From Ruminococcus sp. (GTDB lineage: Bacteria; Bacillota; Clostridia; Oscillospirales; Ruminococcaceae), in contig NZ_JAILMR010000015.1 of NCBI RefSeq assembly GCF_024692365.1, forward strand, positions 1 to 64,000: a stretch of DNA of 64,000 bases, given 5' to 3'. A model generated the notes under the pieces. It searched no databases. It was not told the origin of the DNA and saw only the letters and a list, made by a program, of their open reading frames with translations. Below, piece after piece: positions 60,663-64,000 of this stretch. Each line of letters begins with the position of its first letter. The first letter of the stretch is position 1. Made by a program: the position numbers and the translations under genes.

Positions 60663-60696
60663 AAAAATAACGGCATTTCTTTTTAAGGAAATGCCG
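60663..60696 (-). terminator. Terminator of the PLP-enzyme gene
   Basis: On the minus strand CGGCATTTC pairs with GAAATGCCG around 8 nt, followed by TTATTTTT. Confidence 0.82.
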
Positions 60697-60722
60697 CGAA
60701 GTTTATCATGTTGTTTTTTGTA

Positions 60723-61922
60723 TCAGTCTACGGTCTCAAGACCCTCTGCCTTGAATGCCTGTCTGAGGTCGTTGATGAGGTCGTTCTTGTCCTCGATACC
60801 GATAGCCACACGGTAGAATCCGCCGTGGAATTCCTGTGGGTAGAGGTACATTCTCTCGTCGTCCTCACCGAGGAATACTATCAGGCTGCCTGTGTTGCCC
60901 AGTGATACAGCTGATGTGAATACATTCAGGTGAGTAACTACTCTGTTGTAGAGGTCGTGCTCGCCCTTGAGACCGAAGCTGAGTACGCCGCCGAAGCCGT
61001 GTTTCATCTGCTTTACTGCCAGCTCGTGACCCTTGAAGCTCTTCAGACCGGGGTAAGCTACGAAGCTTACGCAGGGCTGTTTTTCAAGCCATTCAGCTAC
61101 TGCCAGAGCGTTGTCGTTATGCACCTGCATACGCAGGGGGAATGTAGCAGCACCTCTCTGTATCAGCCATGCGTTGAAGGGGCTGATGCAGCCGCCGATA
61201 TTTACCTGTGCCTGATAACGGATAGCTTCGCAGGTCTCGTGGTCGGTGATGATAGCACCGCCCATGGAATCGCCGTGGCCGTTGATGTACTTTGTAAGGC
61301 TTTCAACTACGAAATCAACGCCGTATTCCAGAGGTCTGGTGTTGTAAGGCGATGAGAATGTATTATCAACGGATACCTGTATATTGTTCTCGTGTGCCAG
61401 CTTTACGATAGCTTCGATATCGCAGATACAGCAGGTAGGATTGCCGGGAGTCTCGAAGTGGATAAGCTTGGTGTTGGGCTTGATTGCAGCCTTTATCTTT
61501 TCGATGTCAGTGCAGTCAACTATGCTTGTCTCGATGCCCCACTTTTCGCACCAGAGTTCGTTGAAGATACGGTAGGTAGCGATATATGTAACAGTGGAGA
61601 ATATAACGTGGTCGCCCTTTTTGAGCTTTGTGAAGAACAGAGCGGAAAGTGCTGCAACACCGCTTGCGAGAACTACGCAGTCCTCACCGCCGTGGAGATT
61701 GGCAACTTTCTTTTCCAGCATACCCTGATTAACGCCGCCGTTTCTGGTATAGATATTAGCTTCTGATGCAGACCAGTTCATAGTAGAAGGGTCATAGGGC
61801 AGCAGGAAGCTGTTTGCCATATAGATAGAAGGCTCGATAGCGCCGCTTGCGGGGTCGGGCTCAGCGCCGACATGGATAGCGCGGGTGGTAAAACTCATTT
61901 CTTCAAGATTCTTGTCACTCAT
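60723..61922 (-). CDS. Cys/Met-metabolism PLP-dependent enzyme (cystathionine synthase/lyase family)
   Basis: The 399-residue protein has the fold-type I features: FTTRAIHVGAEPDPASGAI, an active-site Tyr/Arg segment NIYTRNGG, CVVLASGVAALSA, VDNTFSSPYNTRPLEYGVD, the PLP lysine in ESLTKYINGHGDSMGG and C-terminal YRVAIGIEDKNDLI. Members include cystathionine gamma-synthase, beta/gamma-lyase and O-acetylhomoserine sulfhydrylase. The exact reaction is not settled: the usual NPT after Y-x-R is GVN here. LysR is upstream on the same strand. No SAM riboswitch or T-box is visible in the leader. Confidence 0.9.
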   Translation of the reverse strand: MSDKNLEEMSFTTRAIHVGAEPDPASGAIEPSIYMANSFLLPYDPSTMNWSASEANIYTRNGGVNQGMLEKKVANLHGGEDCVVLASGVAALSALFFTKLKKGDHVIFSTVTYIATYRIFNELWCEKWGIETSIVDCTDIEKIKAAIKPNTKLIHFETPGNPTCCICDIEAIVKLAHENNIQVSVDNTFSSPYNTRPLEYGVDFVVESLTKYINGHGDSMGGAIITDHETCEAIRYQAQVNIGGCISPFNAWLIQRGAATFPLRMQVHNDNALAVAEWLEKQPCVSFVAYPGLKSFKGHELAVKQMKHGFGGVLSFGLKGEHDLYNRVVTHLNVFTSAVSLGNTGSLIVFLGEDDERMYLYPQEFHGGFYRVAIGIEDKNDLINDLRQAFKAEGLETVD

Positions 61923-62020
61923 TATTTTACTTCCTTTCAGAATAATGCTTTATCGTAATAAAATACCAAAGCTTATTATATCATATCAGACGACGAAATT
62001 TGTAAATTTAATGTGAATTT

Positions 62021-62965
62021 TTACCGCGAAATATCAGAGCTTTCGTCGAGAAGGATGAAGCCATAGCTGTCGATGACCTTTTTCAGGGTATCCACATAGC
62101 GTTTTGCGGCGTTGGAAAGTCCTGTGCGGCTGTTCTCTATCCAGCCCACCAGCATATCTTCATCGGTGACGAGAGGTACGGCGGTTATGGTTCCGCTGTT
62201 GATATCACTGCCCAGCACGCCGCTGGAAATGGTATAGCCGTTGAGTCCGCCTAAGAGATTGAAAAGTGTGGCGCGGTCGCTGACGTGTATCTGCTTTTTG
62301 AATGTGCGGGTGCTGCATATCTCTTCGGAGAAATAGAAGGAATTCAGCTGACCCTGTTCAAAGCATACAAAGGGGTAGTCTTCAAGCTGTTCATAGGTGA
62401 CCTGCTTTTCCTTTGCGAGGGGGTGTTCCTTGCTGATGAAAACGTGGGGGTCGGCGCGGAAAAGGGGGTGGAAGACCAGATTGTTCTCTTTCAGCAGTTT
62501 GAGTATCACCTTGCGGTTGAAGTCGTTGATGAACAGTATACCCACCTCACTGTTGAGGTCTTTGACATCGTCGATTATCTCGCCTGTGCGGGTCTCGCGG
62601 AGAGTATACTCATAGGATTCGTGGTCAAGCTCGGCGAGCATTATCACGAAAGCTTCAACTGCAAAGGCGTAATGCTGGGTGGATATGGAGCATATCCTTT
62701 TTATCTTTTTGTCGCCCGAATAGTGGGCTTCAAGGAGTTCAGCCTGCTCGACTACCTGTCTTGCGTAGCTGAGGAATTCGGTGCCCTCGGAAGACAGGGT
62801 CATGCCGCGGGGGGTGCGGCGGAATATCTCGATGCCAAGCTCTTTTTCAAGCTCCTTTACGGCGTTTGAAAGGCTGGGCTGGGAGATATACAGCTGTTTT
62901 GCGGCTTCGCTGAGGGAGCCGCAGCTCACGATGGTTATTACATATTTCAGCTGCTGTAAGGTCAT
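62021..62965 (-). CDS. LysR-family transcriptional regulator
   Basis: The 314-residue protein has an N-terminal winged helix MTLQQLKYVITIVSCGSLSEAA, quoted in part, with ISQPSLSNAVKELEKELGI (recognition helix) and RRTPRGMTLSSEGTEF. A substrate-binding domain (about 90-295) follows. It lies 98 bp upstream of the PLP-enzyme gene in the same direction rather than divergent. That gap contains GATATAATAAG as a probable -10 for the enzyme. A role in sulfur amino-acid control is inferred from position only. Confidence 0.9.
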   Translation of the reverse strand: MTLQQLKYVITIVSCGSLSEAAKQLYISQPSLSNAVKELEKELGIEIFRRTPRGMTLSSEGTEFLSYARQVVEQAELLEAHYSGDKKIKRICSISTQHYAFAVEAFVIMLAELDHESYEYTLRETRTGEIIDDVKDLNSEVGILFINDFNRKVILKLLKENNLVFHPLFRADPHVFISKEHPLAKEKQVTYEQLEDYPFVCFEQGQLNSFYFSEEICSTRTFKKQIHVSDRATLFNLLGGLNGYTISSGVLGSDINSGTITAVPLVTDEDMLVGWIENSRTGLSNAAKRYVDTLKKVIDSYGFILLDESSDISR

Positions 62966-62980
62966 TGTTTTCCGCCTCCT

Positions 62981-64000
62981 TTAATTTTCCTCTGCGGTGA
63001 GGTGAACTATCACGGGCATGATGTAAACTGCCGCAAACACTGCTGCGCTTGCTGCCATGACAGTCCACATAAGTGCTTTTGAAGCCTTTTCGGAGACTTT
63101 CAGCTTTTTGCTGATAACGAAGTGCCAGAGTATGCAAAGGCCTGCGCCTCCAATACTCAGGAATACGCCCGAAATAAAGCCCTTGGGCATTGCGGTGACG
63201 GTGATATTGTTTTCGCCGTCGGTGAGCTCAACTGCGGTGAGGTCACCGAGAACCCTTATACATGGTACGGACTTTCCGTTGATATGGACTTTCAGACCGT
63301 CGGTATAGGGCACATTTATCAGGCAGTACTGTCCTGCGCTTGCGTTAATGGTGCCTGTGAGTTTTCCGCACTTGCGGGTGAAGCCTACTGTCTGTGCGGC
63401 TTCGGCGGCTGCTCTGAGTTTATCGGTATCTATTGCAGTTACGCCGAGGGAGTGCAGGTCGATATCTTTTTTGACATTGGCTGTAATGGTGATAGTTTCA
63501 TTTTCAAATTCACCCAGTTTCTGCATACCGTTGAAATCGCCGCTGGGGTAGTTCGACTTTATCATGTTGCCGTTTACGAGTATATCGAAGCTGCCGTCGA
63601 TAGGACTGCCGAGAGATACCTGCGGCTGGTCGAAAGCATCGAAGTAGACGGACTGTCTGCCGTTGATATCGAGGGTGAGTTCGCAGGTATCGCCGTTTGA
63701 AACGGTATATCCGCTGCCGTTTTCGGTGCCCTCAAAGGTATAGGTCTTTACTGCGTCTTCGGTGAGTACGTTGTCGCAGATGAACTGCTGTATCTCACAG
63801 CGGGACATATCGGGAAGGTCGCCTTCGATGGCTGAGATATCGCCGATGATAACACCCGATGGGAGATAAGCGCTGTTTTCGGTTATGGAGTAATCGCCGT
63901 TGGTGTATACTGCGTTTTCGGCTTCGCCGCGGACTATCTGATACTTTATGCTCATGAGCATATCGGTGAGTTCGGTGCCGCCGTAGCTGCCTACGTCCAT
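62981..64000 (-). CDS. YfhO-like membrane protein, C-terminal part (5' end outside the window)
   Basis: The 339 visible residues form an extracellular strand-rich domain and two C-terminal hydrophobic segments (about 275-295 and 310-332). The segment INVPYTDGLKVHINGKSV corresponds to the YfhO motif F-x-x-P-Y-x-x-G-W-x-x-x-V-N-G, and DGENNITVTAMPKGF to the following turn. The upstream membrane region should lie beyond 64000 on the minus strand. With the first YfhO gene at 4.3 kb this makes two family members in the window. It stops 15 bp before the LysR start. Confidence 0.82.
   Translation of the reverse strand: MDVGSYGGTELTDMLMSIKYQIVRGEAENAVYTNGDYSITENSAYLPSGVIIGDISAIEGDLPDMSRCEIQQFICDNVLTEDAVKTYTFEGTENGSGYTVSNGDTCELTLDINGRQSVYFDAFDQPQVSLGSPIDGSFDILVNGNMIKSNYPSGDFNGMQKLGEFENETITITANVKKDIDLHSLGVTAIDTDKLRAAAEAAQTVGFTRKCGKLTGTINASAGQYCLINVPYTDGLKVHINGKSVPCIRVLGDLTAVELTDGENNITVTAMPKGFISGVFLSIGGAGLCILWHFVISKKLKVSEKASKALMWTVMAASAAVFAAVYIMPVIVHLTAEEN

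Noticed and set aside
61923-62020. SAM riboswitch or T-box before the PLP enzyme gene
   Set aside because: The 98-bp leader is too short and lacks their conserved elements.

Overview
The window looks like a chromosomal segment of a rumen or gut Gram-positive of the Ruminococcus type (Oscillospiraceae). The reasons are two secreted proteins ending in cellulosome-style type I dockerins, a spoVAC gene, lipoprotein signals with Firmicute-type lipoboxes, PadR/DUF1700/DUF4097 and PspC modules, near-consensus sigma-A promoters with 17-bp spacers, strong GGAGG ribosome binding sites and several TTG starts. The genus is inferred from gene content, not from a database match.

Layout. 1-8.5 kb: two tRNA-Gln genes (minus strand), mscL, alr plus a lipoprotein gene, a SigH-like sigma factor, a compact structured-RNA candidate, a zinc-ribbon protein, and a YfhO / Nudix / DHHW-protein operon. 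8.5-16 kb (minus): a sugar-nucleotide epimerase-like gene, a DusB-type tRNA-dihydrouridine synthase, an unrecognised small gene, and a four-gene Gld-type ABC operon (ATPase, permease, GldG-like, DUF4340). 16-26 kb (minus): the translation/transcription operon rimP-nusA-ylxR-ylxQ-infB-GNAT-rbfA-nrnA-truB-ribF-lipoprotein, with a dispersed repeat between rimP and nusA. 26-28 kb (minus): SLOG, degenerate LCP and PII-like genes. 28.4-32 kb: two divergently transcribed dockerin proteins (BspA-type leucine-rich repeats; PQQ-like propeller).

32.1-42.8 kb (plus) is the most distinctive block. It is one long operon with overlapping genes: a DUF4430 surface protein, an alpha/alpha-barrel prenyltransferase-like protein, MoxR ATPase, DUF58-like protein, a transglutaminase-like membrane protein lacking its catalytic residues, a second copy of the dispersed repeat, a small DUF4430 protein, then EcfT, a fused double EcfA and an ECF S component. 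The two halves of vertebrate transcobalamin (alpha barrel and DUF4430-type beta domain) are here separate secreted proteins beside a complete ECF importer, so I propose a corrinoid capture-and-import system.

42.8-57.3 kb: an SGNH-hydrolase lipoprotein; a MacA-like adaptor with a large FtsX-type permease but no ATPase; a teichoic-acid-like operon (LicD, CDP-glycerol transferase, IspD/TarI cytidylyltransferase); two PspC proteins, an alpha/beta hydrolase and a CPBP protease; and a PadR-DUF1700-DUF4097 operon behind a perfect promoter that contains a 27-bp palindrome. 57.3-58.9 kb is non-coding and holds a G/T-rich stretch and four diverged tandem copies of an AT-rich unit with conserved hairpins. 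58.9-64 kb: spoVAC, a radC pseudogene with one internal stop, a P-loop kinase, a Cys/Met-metabolism PLP enzyme with an adjacent LysR gene, and the C-terminal part of a second YfhO-like protein that runs off the window.
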